Position numbers and translations under genes: made by a program
Part shown: in pieces, positions 25,415-37,997 of the stretch
Position numbering within the stretch: position 1 is the first letter of the stretch
How the letters are laid out: each line of letters opens with the position of its first letter
Source: Anaeramoeba flamelloides
Lineage: Eukaryota; Metamonada; Anaeramoebidae
Reading direction: 5' to 3'
Assembly (NCBI GenBank): GCA_027625915.1
Contig: JANTQA010000060.1
Coordinates: 4,278,001 to 4,342,000, forward strand
DNA: 64,000 bases
Notes under the pieces: generated by a model
What the model saw: only the letters and a program-made list of their open reading frames with translations
The model's database searches: none
Told to the model about the DNA's origin: nothing

Positions 25415-28400
25415 TTAAATAACCCACTTATTGTTATTTGTCGTTATTTCATGGTATTTTCTATGATATTGTTTACATTCATCATAAACAAGTATATCTT
25501 TCAAATAATCATAAACTGTAATAAACACGCAATCGTCATCTAATTGGTAAATTTTAGAAAAAATTTTAAAAATCATTTCTTTATCAATTTCAGATTTTTG
25601 AATTAATTTCAATGATCGAATAATATTCCCATTCTCTAAAATTAATGAAATTAATTGATTATATTTATTTAGAATTTTCAATCGATCTAAAATTAATCCA
25701 ATAATGGAGTTATGTTTTTTACTAAATTGAATTAGAATATTCATCCATTTATCCGAATTCGTCATTATATTTGATATTATAAATTGGTGTATTTGGAAAA
25801 ATTGTTGATCTTGGAATAATAGATTTAAAATCATTTCACCCAAAAATGGCTGTATAGGAAAATTGTAGATTTGTAGGCTTTTAATATATTCGAATAATAT
25901 ATTGACAAGATATTGTGATTTTATTTTTGGGTCTTCATTTAACGGTTTAAATACGTATTTAAATATATCTTTTTGAGTTATAATTTTTTTTTTATCTTTT
26001 TTTTTTAATTTATGTGCTTTGAATTTAGAGCTTTCCTTTCCATTTTTTTTATCTTTATTTTCTTCTTTTTTAATATTTTGTTTATTATTATCTACATCAT
26101 CATCATCATTATTATTACCAATTCCCCCCTTTTTTGTACCATTTCCATTATTTGTGCCATTCCCTTCCCCCCTTTTAACTTCTTTCTTTCTTTCCCTTCC
26201 CCCTTCCCTCTCTTTTACGTTGGTGGGTTCATTTATTTTTTTCTCAAGTCCATAATATAACCCCTTTGTATGGTTTTTTATTTGAAGACTGTTCATATCT
26301 AAATTATCATTAAATTTATTTTCAAGCCGGTTAATATTTTTCTGAATCGCCGAAGACCATCTACAATTCAAAGAATCGAAAATTCGAGACAAAAAAACTA
26401 AATTAATATTTTTACCGAGAATTTGTTGCAAAAATTGTAGCAAAATTAATTTGCAACCAGATCTACGTAATAAAAATGAAAAACATAAATCAGGATCTGA
26501 AATTTTTAATGCCAATTCTCGGAAATTGATTGAAAGAAACCAAGCAAAACCACCATTCCTATCAAAAATTATATTGGGTGAAATATAATTCCATTTTTTT
26601 TGATACAACTGAATATCATTTCTTTCTTGAATTTCGATAACATGTTTCTTCCTTTTTGTTTTTGTTTTTCTATTTGGTATTGATTTTTGTGTTTCTTTTA
26701 TTTTTTCATTTTGAGAGTTTTTTTTTTCCTTTTTACTTTCTAATTGTTTTTCTCTTTCCCTTTCCCTTCCCATTTTCTTTTTATTTTCAATATCTTTTAC
26801 TTTTCCCCCTTCTTTCTCTTCCCCTTTTTCCTTTTTGGACTCTTTTTCTTTTTCTTTTTCTTTTTCTATCCCCTGCTTTTTCTCTTTCTCTTTTTCGTTC
26901 TCTTTCCCAATTTCCTTTTTATTCCCCTTTATATTTCCGTTTCCGTTTCCTCTTTCCGTTTCCGTTTCCGTTTCCTTCTCCTTTTTATTTATTTTTTCCC
27001 TTTTTCCCTTTTGTTCTTTTTTACCCCTCTTTATTTTTAGTTTGTGAATATTTGTTTTCTCATCAATTCGTTTCAAAATTCTCCATTTATTATCAATAAT
27101 TAATGTTTGAGAAATTTGACCTTGGATTTGAGCGTTTAAATCATACAAAAACGAATTTTTTGATTCAGTTTTATGAATAATTAATAAATTATCTATAATT
27201 GTTAAATAAAAAAAATTTCCTAAATTTTCAGTTTTCAAGATTGATTTTTTGATTTCTACCTTCCCCAAATGATACAAAATGATTTTGGAATCAGTTCTAG
27301 TTTTTATTAGTTGGATTACATACATTTTATTATATAACTTGGCGATAATTACATTTTTTGTAAATGCCAATTGATTACGAGCTGAACATTTGAAATATTT
27401 ATATTTTTTCTGGGAATTGGATACATCCTCTAAACCTGCGATTGTAGCTAATGCCCCCATTGGACACGAATCTGTTTCAAATGACTTTAATTTTTGAAAT
27501 TCATTTGCATTGAATCGAAATGGGATAATAGTGTCACCGTTTTTCCCCATCGACAATAACAGTAGTTGATTTGAAGACTATTATTAATAGTTTTGAAGTT
27601 AATTAAGAATATTAATTTTTTATGATTTCATTTCATTTCAAATTAAAGACAATTTATTTTTAATTTTATTACAAATATATTAAAAAAAATTAGATAATAA
27701 AATAACTTTCGGACATGATATTAATAATATTCAACAATTTACAAATTTTAATAATAATAATAATAGTGTCATTAAAATTAATAAAAATAATTTCAATAAT
27801 AAATTATTTTTTTATCAAAAAAATATATCAAGTTTAAAAATATTGAATTTAATTAAAAATAATTCTATTTTAAGATATTTAAGAAAAGGTCAAAATATTA
27901 TAATAATATGGCATTTATTTGATAATATTTTCAAATAACCCTTTGAAAAAATATTAATCAAATGCCTAGAAATTTAAAAATCCATGAATTCCAAAAAAAA
28001 AAACCCTTCAAAAAAAGAATTTGTTGCTTCAAGGGAAAAGCAGAATTTTTCGAAATAAAAATTTAGTTTATTCATTTAAATATATCAAGTTTCAATATTA
28101 AAGGATTCAACATATCAGATAAAATAAAATTTTTATAGACTTTTTTATTAAATCATAAAGTTGACTTATGCTTAATTCAAGAATCAAAAATATCAAATAA
28201 GCCTTTTTTTAATCAATTATGATTCAATAATTAAAAAGTCTTATGGAAAATTAAATAGCAAGGGTGGGTTAGTTATTTTTTTTTAAAAAAAGATTTAATT
28301 GATTTAATAAGAGAATTTTTGATTCCACACCGAGATTTAATGGGGACATATTTAAGTGAACCAATTATTATTAATGTTTCCAGAAGAAATTAAATTTTTT

Positions 28401-28578
28401 CTGAATTTAAAACTTTTTTATTGAAACTTTCAACTCAATGCCAATTCCATGATGTTATAAACAGGAGGAGATTTCAGCCTTGCAAAAGATAAATTAAAAA
28501 AAATAATAAATAAAAAAAATGTAATAATTGATAATAATAAACCAAGCCATAATAATAAGATTATCGACTTTCTAATAA

Positions 28579-28611
<33 letters not shown>

Positions 28612-31600
28612 ATACAAACTATATTTAGTGACTTAAGTGAACATAATATGATAAGAAATAAATTCTTTACAAGTTCAAAATGGGAGATTAAAAAATCGTA
28701 CTTTGTTAAAAGTAATGATTTATTCCAAAAATAATAAATAAAAAAATTTTCAAAAAATGTAAAAAAACAATATTCACAAAAAGTAAGAATAGTTTACAAT
28801 ATTAATAAAGAAAATGAAGAATTATTTAATTTTATCAAAAATTTATTCATTAACAAAAAAATAATTTATAAAATTAAATCAATTAATAATAGAAAATGGT
28901 ATAAATTAATAAAACAAATCAATTATGAATTTGAATTTAATCAAAAATATTGTGAATTAATTAAGGATTATCTACAAGAAAGCCACTATGGGGGTCTTAC
29001 GAATTAAAACATCAGTGAATTAGAATCTTTATCACTTGAGATCCAGAAGAATTATAAAATTTTGAAAATTTCAGGCAAATGTAATTTGGCAAGATCAGAT
29101 ACTGTTCATTGGAAGATGATAGTAAACACAACAACCCATGTTTCTTCAAAGTCCATTTTTTCAGAGGTTTTTATTGGAAACTAGACAATACTCCAATTAG
29201 AAGTCACGTGGTTGAGTTTCGGTGTTTGCTATCATCTTCCAATGAACAGTATCTGATCTTGCCAAATTACATTTGCCTGAAATTTTCAAAATTTTATAAT
29301 TCTTCTGGATCTCAAGTGATAAAGATTCTAATTCACGGATGTTTTAATTCATAAGACCCCCATAGTGGCTTTATTTTAGACAGTCCTTAATAAAATTAAT
29401 AAATCCTCAATAAAAATTATTTTAAAGAAGACAAATTTAGAAAACAGTTATTTTAATTACTTTCAGTATACCAGTAAAAAAAAACCTGAAATAAAAATTA
29501 TCAATCTCATAAAAGAATATTATTATATTGAAAAAATTGATACAATAAATCTTAACGAAACAAAAGATTCCTTTTCTCTAGAAAAAAATTATAATTTAAT
29601 AAAATATCAAAAAAATAAATTAGTAAAAGGTTTTGACAAAATTACACTTTTATAAAACTGTTTGCTAAATTGAAAAATGATAAAGAAGATTTTATATTCT
29701 TAAAAAGAATTCAAAAACAAACTTTTTTTTTTATTGGATCGATAACTCCATAGAAGAAATAATAAAGTTTATCAAAGATTGAAATATTTTATTTATTCAC
29801 AAAGTTAGAGATGAAGGAATCCAATTGAATTCTTGACCAATATTTGCTAATAGCCCATTAGAAAGATTCTTTCTCAAAAACTTATATATAAAGGAATCGA
29901 AGACTCATTGGAGTCTTGTGTTCAGATTCTCAATTTGAGTTTTTTTTTTAACAAAAATAGATACTAGAAATTTGCTGTTCTAAATTTATCTTCTTTAGTA
30001 AAACTTAAAAATAAAAATAAAAATATAGAATATTTTGTATTTACTGTAGACATACAAAAATGTTTTGACTCTATACAACACTCGTTAATATATCAATCTA
30101 TTAAAAAATTTATCGAAATGAAAAAATCAAAATATGGCTAAAAAATTATTTTAAAAAAGAAGGAATTGGAGTTTATCAAGGAGATCCCTTATCACCAATT
30201 CTCTTCGCATTTATATCTCATTTCCTACTAGAAAAGTTAAAAACTCTAGCTGTTCATGTTCAAATATATGCAGATGATCTTATTCTTATTATGAAAGGGC
30301 CGTTAATCTCTCTAAAAATTAATTTAGAAAGGATTTTTGAAATAATAAAAAGATTCGGAAAGAATCCACATAATAAAAAAACCAAATATAAAAAAGAAGT
30401 AAAAAATATTTTTTATCTTGGGATTTGGTTAGAAAAAAACACACATCTTGAATATAATTTCAAAAAGCTAGAAAAGTCCTTGGAAACACTTAATCGATTG
30501 TTTCAACAAAATAAACTCAACAATGGAGTCAAAATAACTTCTTTCAAAGCTCTCATTTTAAGTCAACTTTATTATGGTCTTGAAACATTTGACTTGAAAC
30601 AAAATGATTTTGAAAGAATTGATAGATTTATCAATAAATCAGTTACAAATTTCTTACAAATTAATATCCATTCACCACGATTAATTTATAAAACTGAAGC
30701 AAAAATTGATCTCGCTAGATTAAAAGTATACCGAAGAAAATATAAATTGATAGAAAAATTAGATTTCTTAAATTTAAAAAAATTAAAAACGATACTAAAT
30801 TTTCGAACACTGGAAAATGAAAATATTAATTGGTACACTAAGGGACTAAAATTATTAGATTTAGAATTAAAAGTTTTTCGATTAACCTAATTGGAAAATT
30901 CGCCTAGTTGGAAAGTTCAACAATATCTAAAAATTATAAAACAACAAAATTGCAATTTCAAACAGTCTTGTCGTCAAGTGCCGTGGATTGCCTAGGTTTT
31001 CTTGAGTTTTTCTGTTTCGTTTGTTAAGTGTTCTAGGTTTTTTTTACTTTTTGAAATAAACCGAAAATTTATTAAAATTTTCTGTTCATTTCAAAAAGTA
31101 AAAAAAACCTAACGAAAATCTATCGATTTTCCAAATAAACGGAAAACTCAAGAAAACCTAACGGTGCTTTTTTTTAATTTTAGAAATAAAAAGAAAATTT
31201 TTGAAATTTTCTTTTTATTTCTCAAATTAAAAAAAAGCTAACGGCGGTTTTCCAGAATTCAAAAGAATCGAGGAAAAATCATAGATTTTACTCAAGTCTT
31301 TTAAATCCTGGAAAACATAACGACAAAAAATATTTAAACTGGAAAGCTTCAAAAACAATTCTAAAATTTCGAAATTTTACTAATTGTTTAAATAGGTACT
31401 CTTATGTAACAAGTAAAAATAAAAATAAAAATTGTGATTTATGTAAAGAAAAGTTAAATATTGATATCATTGAAGATTTCGATCATTTTTTATTGACTGT
31501 CCGTCCTATAAAATAAATCGAAAAATCTGGGTATCTGAATTTTTTGAAAAAAATAAAAATATTAATAATATCGGAGATATTATTAATAAAAAGAATTCAT

Positions 31601-31718
31601 CATGTATATTATCATTAGTAAGTGATACCTAAAATTTGTGATTCTTTAACAAAATTTCTAAAAAAAAGTTTAGAAATTAGGGCACACAGGAGAAAAGCAA
31701 TTTTCTCTCTTCAAAAAT

Positions 31719-31749
<31 letters not shown>

Positions 31750-34700
31750 GGTATTTTTTATTTTTTCTAATTTTTAGCTAATCAATACCAAAAGTAATTT
31801 TAGTTCTTATTTGAATATTAAAAATATAAAGGGAATTTTTGATCAATAAACTGAGAAAAAAAAAAAAACACCAAAGATAATATAACTGAAACAATTTTAA
31901 TTTATAATGTAAAAAAATAATTAAAAACATAACAATTTGAAATTGAATTAAGAGTGCCAATAGAAATTCGAATTTAACAAGGCTATAAAAGTTTAGGTAA
32001 TCTATTTTTTTCATAATAAGAGATTTATCCAAAATAGATTTATATTTAAAAACGTAATTTATTGAAATATTCTAATTTTACAAAATGTAAGAAGGTATTT
32101 ATTTATTTTTTGAAATAATTTTTCCTGAAAGCTATCTAAACAATTTTAAATTCGAAAGATAAAATAATTTTTTAGTTTAGATGGGAGCTGTAAAAGTGTA
32201 TTTAATTGATTCTTTTATGGGGATTTTCTTTAAAACATCAAATCTTTGACATAGACATCTGGTTTTTGATACTTTTTTTTAATTAATAATATTTACTTTA
32301 TGAGATTAATTTGTTTCCAATTGAGTTTGAAAAATTACAAATACACTCATCAAAAAGAAAACCATTTCTAACTTGGATGTTTGGAAGTAATTATTTTTTA
32401 TCTTTTTTGATCAAAGAAAGTTAAAGAAAAGATATTTAATTTTTTCAACTCATAAAAAACTTAGTTTAATTTCCATTTAGGTTTTAAAATTATTTTGTTT
32501 TGGTGGTGTGTGTTGCACTCGTTACATAAAAAGGGAGTTGTATTTTTTCAGTAAAAAATTTCAATTAAATTTATATTTTTAAAAAAAAATAAAATTTTTT
32601 TCTTTATTTGTTTCAATTTTCAAGAGAAGCAAGAAAATTCATCCTCTTTGGCTGATATTAAAATTATTTTAAATTTTAGTTACTAAAAAATAATTATAGG
32701 AAATTGAAAATATTTTTTTTTTTTTTTCAATTTTTAGCAAAAGATTATGGAGGAGGTTTTTTGAACTCAAATAGTGAATAAAATTAGTTGGGTTGAACTG
32801 TATTTCTAATCAAATTTCGATGTTTATATTCATTAAAATGCAAAATTTTGAAAAAAAAAATTTATACCTGTCGATTAAGACATATCAAACTATAATGCAA
32901 ACGAAAATTCAAAATTTACACTCTTTTAATTGGGAGTTACGAATTTAGTCACTTCAAAATTCCCTCTTTGACAGACAAAGAGTTTTAACACTTAATCATT
33001 AACAATGAACCGATAAAATCAATTTTTTTGATACACGGTTAAAAATTTTAGAAGACCAACAAGAATACAATTTTCATTGATATTTGGAAATAATTTTGAT
33101 TTTTTGAAAAATATGCAATCCTTTTTTTTTATTTTTGTTTTCGTTTTCATCTCTTTCTTTTCAATTAAGTAATCTGTTTCTTTTGATCAATTTTTTTTTT
33201 TTTTTCAAATGATTGGTATCAGGTTAAAGGTGTGCACTTCAAAATAGAAGAAAAACACAAATAAAATTAGTTGATGCTGTCTCTAACTCATTGATCGATC
33301 AATCATTATTAAAAGGTATTCGAATAAAATTATCAATACATTTTTTTGTTGTTTCTCTCCAAATTTTTTAAACATTGTTTATTTTTATTATGATTTATAA
33401 TTGTTTTTTTTTTTTGTTTTGTGGGTATTGTGAATGATAAATAATTGTTAAAATTTCAATTAGTTAGTGATTCTAATTTGGTCTTTCTCCAATAAATTAA
33501 TTAAATAAGATTTTTTTTTCAAAAATTGAATTTCGGTGTGTTAAAAAGTTTGAATGGGGGTTTAGTTAAAAAAGACCATCTGTTTTTGTAAACCCCATGT
33601 TCAATAGTAAATACTAGGTTTGTTTATTTTATAAGAAGGTTTATACATTAAATCATCCAAGAAACAATAAAAAAAATATAATATTGGTGAATTAAAGTTC
33701 TACTCGTCAAAGAACAATTTTTAAAATGAAAAGAAGTTAATGTGAAAATGTTACTCAAAAAATAGAGAAAAATTTTCAGATGTCTTAACCATTACTATTT
33801 GCTTCAAAATAAATGAAACAAAATTTTCATTCAGCTTTCCAAAAAACAGATTTATAAATCAGGTAAAATATCATATTTTTAAATCTTTAAGGGATTAGCG
33901 TCTACCAAGGAGAAGCCTAGGATCAAAGTATGTTTTTATTGGGTTTTAACCACATTAGTGCTACATGGTTCAAATGTCTCTAAAAAAATCGATTAGTCAA
34001 GTAGTAATATTTGTTAATCTCATCAATTAAAAATGATCTATATATTAGTAAGAAAATCCAAGCAATTTCAGAATAAAATCTGCATTTTGCCATAAATTTA
34101 AAGGTTGAATTATCAATATTCAGACTACAAAGTCACAAAATATCTTTCTTAAATTTGTGGCAAAATGTAGATTAGTTGCTAAAAAATTCTTGTTTTTTTT
34201 TAAAAAAATTAAATAATTTTTTTTTTTTCCATTAAAGAGTGGGTACTAAAAGTCCACCTATGTGCCCGAATCCCTAATTTGAATTAGAGATATTGTTGAA
34301 CCAGGTGAGAGCTGGTCATTTCTACCAAAAATCATATCTACTCCATAAATTGAGAGGGATTTTGTTCCAATTCCGTTCAGTTTTTATAACAGTCAAAAAG
34401 ATTCAATTCGGTCAAACGATTTCCTCAAAGAATTAGTGGTTCTAAGAAGCATAAGCCCGATTTTTAATTAAAATTACACAGTGGTGGCTATTTGAGAAAA
34501 TGGTAAACAATAAGAAATAATGGTTAAGGGGGTAGAACCCCGGCCTTCAGATTGTACACTGGATTGTGTTGCCACTGGCCCATACTGGTTCTCAAAAAAT
34601 TAAATAATTAACAAATAAATTTTTTTGACAAATTATTTCTCAAATCATGGAAATATTTTGATACTACAAGTAGCTTTATCAAAAGCAAACAAAAATAACC

Positions 34701-37697
34701 AGTCTTTGTGCTTTTATGTTGATGTTTATTGAGTTAATCTTGGAAATTCAAAAATTATAAAAATGGTTACTTTTGGAAGTTCTAAATCTAAATTATTAAA
34801 TACCAGAATACTATATTTTTGGTTTCTATATTTAGATTTGGGAAAAGGAATTAAAAAAAAAATTTCTAAACGAAACTTTTTTAATAGTGATCATTTGTAA
34901 AAAATGTAATAATTTATTGTGAAATAAGATTTATAATAGATTTTTTAGATTCACAGAAACTATTTGAGCCATGGTGCAATAATATCATTTACACCCCATT
35001 ACAACATACTTTAATTATAGAGAAATCTATGGTGAAGCTAATCCCTTAAAGAAGCTTAAATTATGAATTTTCACAATTAGAATTGGGAACTTTGATGATT
35101 TATTTGAATTCTTGGGTTGGTGATTTTTTGAAAAGTCAAATGAAAATTTACTGTAGTCAAAATAAAGCGTGCAAAAAAATTTAATCCGTTTCAAAAAAAT
35201 ATAAAGCGTGTTTTTTTATATTAGAAGATCTATACATTAATCAATCAAAGAAACTGATAATAAACCCTAAACAGATAATGTATTGGTTTCTTAAAGTTAA
35301 ATTATTTAAAAAGAAATTTTAAAAATGAAGGATCAAATTGCAAAATTTGTCTAAAAAAATAGGGTAAATTTCAAATAAAATTTTAATCATCAAAAAAACA
35401 AAAAAATTTCAAAAAAAATGAGAAAATTATGAAAAATTTTCAACAAATTGCATTCCTAATTTAAATTTTACTGAAAATAACCAGATTTTTACTTTCAAAA
35501 TTTATTTGAACTTAGTATACTATTTGGTAGTCGATTGGATGTTGCCTTGGAACAAGAAGAAAAAAAAAGCACGGATAATATTTTGAAACACAGATTATAG
35601 TTGTTGTGCACGCATTATTTTGATCACGTAAGCTAAATTTCCAAATTAGGGGCAAACTTTTTTAGTATTATTTTTTTCTTTTTTCATTTGTCATTCAAAA
35701 AATAAAATAATTACACTATATTTTTATTTATTAATCATATATTGGTTATTATCTCAAAAAAAATTAGTAAAATACATTATTATTCAAAAACACCAATTGA
35801 ACAAAATTTTTTTCATGATGAAAAGTATTCCCCTATTTTTGAAATTTAGCTTGATTCTTTTTATTTTGAAATTGACAGTATATAAAAAAAATGAAATTTT
35901 AAAAATAGGCCAAATTACGAAAAATTTTTAATAAAAGTCAATTCATATTTTGTAAATTTTCATAAAAAACTATGATGAGTTAACCTTATAAATTAATTTA
36001 AGACTTAGGTATACTATTGAGTGATGAATTGGATGCTGTTTTGGAACAATAAAAAAAAAAAAAAAAAAGGGTTTTCTTTCGGAACAAGGGTTTTATGCTC
36101 TGGATAAGGGTGTTTTGGAATATCTGAAATTAAAAATTGGTGATTTCCTTTTATTTGGATGCTAATAGGGAGGATCAGCAATATTAGAATTTTCATAACA
36201 AATCAACAAATTAGTGATTAATTTATCTTTTCACGATAATGTTGGTTATCATCAAGTTGTGTTTTTTTGCTGATAATCCAAATTATTTCTGATAGTATTC
36301 AAAAATTCACGATAATGGGTAAATTAAAGATAATTCAAAAAAAAAAAAAAACAAAAGTTGTAATAAATTGAGTAAAATTTTTTGTTTTAAATAATGACTT
36401 AAAGAAATTATCTACAAAGCCAATAAACATTAAAAAAGATGTAAAAATAATGTAACTGGAGCTTTATTATTTAGACTTTTTGTATCATAATATAATATGA
36501 TCTTAAATTTTGAGTTGGCAAAGGTATTTTCAGGAATAATAATTAAATTCGATAAAACTATTTTTGTTTGTGAAAAAATCAGAAATTAGCAATATTCTGC
36601 CAAAATCCCAATAATCTTATTCTCTCACCAAACAATCATTGTCACAAATTTCCCTCATTTTTATAGTTTGAGCTGATTTCTTTTTGGTGGACTTGGAATT
36701 CTAAATGAATGGGATATTGAAATATTGGGAAATTGTAATGAGGTGAAAATTTTTCGCTTTAGGTTCCAAATGTGAGTATCGTATTTCCAATTTTGAAATC
36801 TTGAACAGGGTTTATTGAAAGCCTTTAACTCTCAATTTCTTTTGATCCAAACCACCCTTAATAGAATAAATGGTTTTCGATCTTTGAAAAAAAAAAAGAA
36901 AAAGAAAAAGAAAAAGAAAAAGTAAATAGCACATACCGAATAGGTGAATCCATAAACTGGGCTGAATTTGTAAAACCTTTGAATTTTTAAATGCTTGTTA
37001 TTTTGACCAATCTTTATTTCAAATTACAGAACAAGAACAATTATTTTGTTTTTTTTTTTTTTTTTATTTGAGGGTTAATAGAGAAAAAGATCAGACTTTT
37101 TCAAGCCTTTAAAACGAAAGAGAAAAATGAATTATGGTTATGGTTACATAGCAGTGTTCAAAGCCAAAAGTGTGAACAAAAATAATTTCTTTAGAATTGA
37201 TCCAGCGTGAAGAGTAAATAAAAAAGTCAAATTTCCTTCTTTTGTTTGATAAAAAATTCAATGTTTTTGATTTTGCCTTTTCCAAACTAATTATCTTGGA
37301 CAGGCTTGATTTGTTGTGAATTAAAATTACACAAGCATGTTTTTTGTTTGGAGAAAACCTAATGTCAGTTATTTGATCTTCTCCTACCAGATCAATTTGG
37401 CTAAAAAGGGTTACGTTTAATTATGAAAAAAAAGAAAAAGAAAAAAAAATTTTTTTTTTAAGTAAGCGATTTGATTTGTTTTTTTTTTTTATTTTTTTTT
37501 GAAAAGGATTGAAATTTGTAAAAAGAAAAGTACCAAAATTTTGTAGTTTTTCCATAAAAGTCTTTTGTGTACAGCCAATTCTTGTTGAGAAACACCATGG
37601 ATTTTATTCCATTGTCAAACCCCAAATAGTGTAAATTTTGAGGATCCACATCAATTGTTTTTGAAAAATAAAGAACATTTAAAGGTTGGTTTGTCAT
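25415..37697 (-). CDS. RMC1: RMC1/Mic1 homologue, MON1-CCZ1 complex subunit (four exons)
   Basis: Gene model: exons 37534-37697, 37148-37400, 36937-37011 and 25415-27577, GT-AG, giving 884 residues. Junction phases are 2, 0 and 0 and all keep the frame. Introns are 133, 136 and 9359 bp. In animals RMC1 (C18orf8) forms a trimer with MON1-CCZ1, the exchange factor for Rab7, on late endosomes and lysosomes. Visible matches to that family: an N-terminal propeller (ITDIRFSPNKKHACVI, SSRWINSKEIIFVHTFGFE); KHLKIQRFYKFS joined to SSNQLLLLS across the giant intron; IILYHLGK; TIIDNLLIIHKTESKNSFLYDL; SFLLRRSGCKLILLQFL; and a C-terminal helical Mic1 domain (residues about 696-876; FFQIHQF, ENGNIIRSLKLIQ). 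Two Lys/Glu/Asn-rich inserts (about 340-485 and 605-690) explain the length above the ~650 of animals. The longest frame alone would miss the first 164 residues. Splicing across the long intron is inferred, not seen. Confidence 0.87.
28965..29386. mobile_element. 422-bp TTAA-flanked foldback element inside the LINE
   Basis: Long inverted arms, about 165 bp each, surround a ~100-bp centre. The left end is GGATTATCTACAAGAAAGCC; the right end is the complement of GGACTGTCTAAAATAAAGCC. TTAA sits at 28961-28964 and 29387-29390. The ends match the 45-bp element at 159-203. It splits the LINE sequence, so it is younger than the LINE. Confidence 0.85.
30966..31325. repeat. Four-hairpin module inserted in the LINE
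   Basis: An outer stem (CCTAGGTTTTCTTGAGTTTT at 30991 with its near-complement at 31131-31163) encloses an inner hairpin at 31032-31111. It is followed by a hairpin at 31167-31239 and another at 31247-31318. The left edge contains CTTGTCGTCAAGTGCCGTGG, the complement of the CACTTGACG motif in the other copies. LINE coding sequence resumes on both sides. It encodes nothing; the cloverleaf-like fold is striking. Confidence 0.75.
33040..33566 (+). repeat. ~0.53 kb dispersed repeat, copy 1
   Basis: It aligns to 38370-38882 in the same orientation. Shared blocks are AATAAAATTAGTTG, GATCGATCAAT, TTAAAATTTCAATTAGT and a TTTCGGTGTGTTAAAAA-type end. A more diverged relative lies inside the element at 12391-13731. 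No coding frame. Confidence 0.75.
33891..35045. mobile_element. TTAA-flanked DNA element, ends GGGATTAGC, copy 1
   Basis: 1155 bp between TTAA at 33887-33890 and 35046-35049. The left end is GGGATTAGCGTCTACC and the right end is GAAGCTAATCCC. It aligns to the copy at 37998-39285 in the same orientation, apart from a SINE in this copy and a 0.5 kb repeat in the other. No transposase visible. It lies in RMC1 intron 3. Confidence 0.85.
34219..34593 (-). mobile_element. tRNA-derived SINE with 16-bp target duplication
   Basis: Read on the minus strand, the 5' head has an A-box-like TGGGCCAGTGGC (34571-34582) and a B-box-like GGTTCTACCCC (34529-34539) spaced 31 bp apart, as in a tRNA promoter. A ~290-bp unrelated body and a short A tail (the T run at 34219-34228) follow. 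A perfect direct repeat AAAAAATTAAATAATT flanks it at 34203-34218 and 34594-34609. The sister TTAA element has a single similar site (about 38302-38318) and no insert, so it is an empty site. A functional tRNA is unlikely: the stems are poor and no clear cloverleaf forms. Confidence 0.8.
36166..36656 (-). repeat. ~490-bp dispersed repeat, copy 2 (in RMC1 intron 3)
   Basis: Reverse complement of 18062-18552, from AATATTAGAATTTTCAT to CATTGTCACAAATTTCCCT. The two copies keep most positions, implying spread more recent than the Tc1-type or 590-bp repeats. Confidence 0.8.
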
Positions 37698-37997
37698 ACT
37701 AAACTTTCCAAAAAAAGTTCTGTGTTTCCACTAAAGAGTAAAAAAAAAGCAAACCTACTTTCTTTTGAGAGTGTAAAAAGAAAAAAAAAATGTAAAATCA
37801 AAAAAGTTGATTTCAAAAATGGAAAAATTTGAAATTGGAACAATATTCATTAAATTGGTATATTTTGGGAGACTCATTGTTATTAGAAATAGGAATAGCA
37901 TTTGGGATTTCGTTCAATACAAATGACAGCAACTACTGTTATTTGAATAATAAATGAGAATTAATTGTCAATTTACTTTTTTTTTTTTCTCTCTTAA

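Larger units (their letters stand above)
27710..31745 (+). mobile_element. APE-type LINE (non-LTR retrotransposon), decayed, in RMC1 intron 3
   Basis: In order on the plus strand: an Asn-rich frame from about 27714; endonuclease remnants (VDLCLIQES at about 28150, GGDFSLAKDK at about 28465, SDLSEHNMI at about 28627); reverse transcriptase motifs A (FTVDIQKCFDSI, about 30040), B (GVYQGDPLSPILFAF, about 30170) and C (YADDLILIM, about 30268); an RT thumb/C-terminal frame (30291-30890); a CDLCKEKL zinc-knuckle remnant (about 31436); and a 26-bp A tail (31719-31744). Frames are interrupted many times, so it is dead. A 422-bp TTAA element (28965-29386) and the hairpin module (30966-31325) are inserted in it. 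Its orientation is opposite to the host gene. The 5' end is approximate, and no target duplication was found by eye. Confidence 0.85.

Noticed and set aside
26012-27099. Several plus-strand Phe/Leu-rich open frames opposite RMC1
   Set aside because: They are antisense shadows of the Lys/Glu-rich insert in RMC1; the same holds for 2124-2558, 54541-54792, 55797-56102 and 56294-56548 opposite other genes.
27551-27556. RMC1 as a complete 713-residue protein starting at 27556, or a gene truncated by the LINE
   Set aside because: The first codon is TTG, and the missing N-terminus was found in three phase-matched exons at 36937-37697.
34501-34600. A functional tRNA gene
   Set aside because: The A- and B-box-like motifs are present but the stems are weak, and the sequence is bounded by a target duplication with an A tail, which fits a SINE.
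36014-36196. 60-residue secreted peptide with a signal-like start
   Set aside because: Its first residues come from the dispersed repeat at 36166-36656 and the rest from a poly-A/T run; no conservation is visible.
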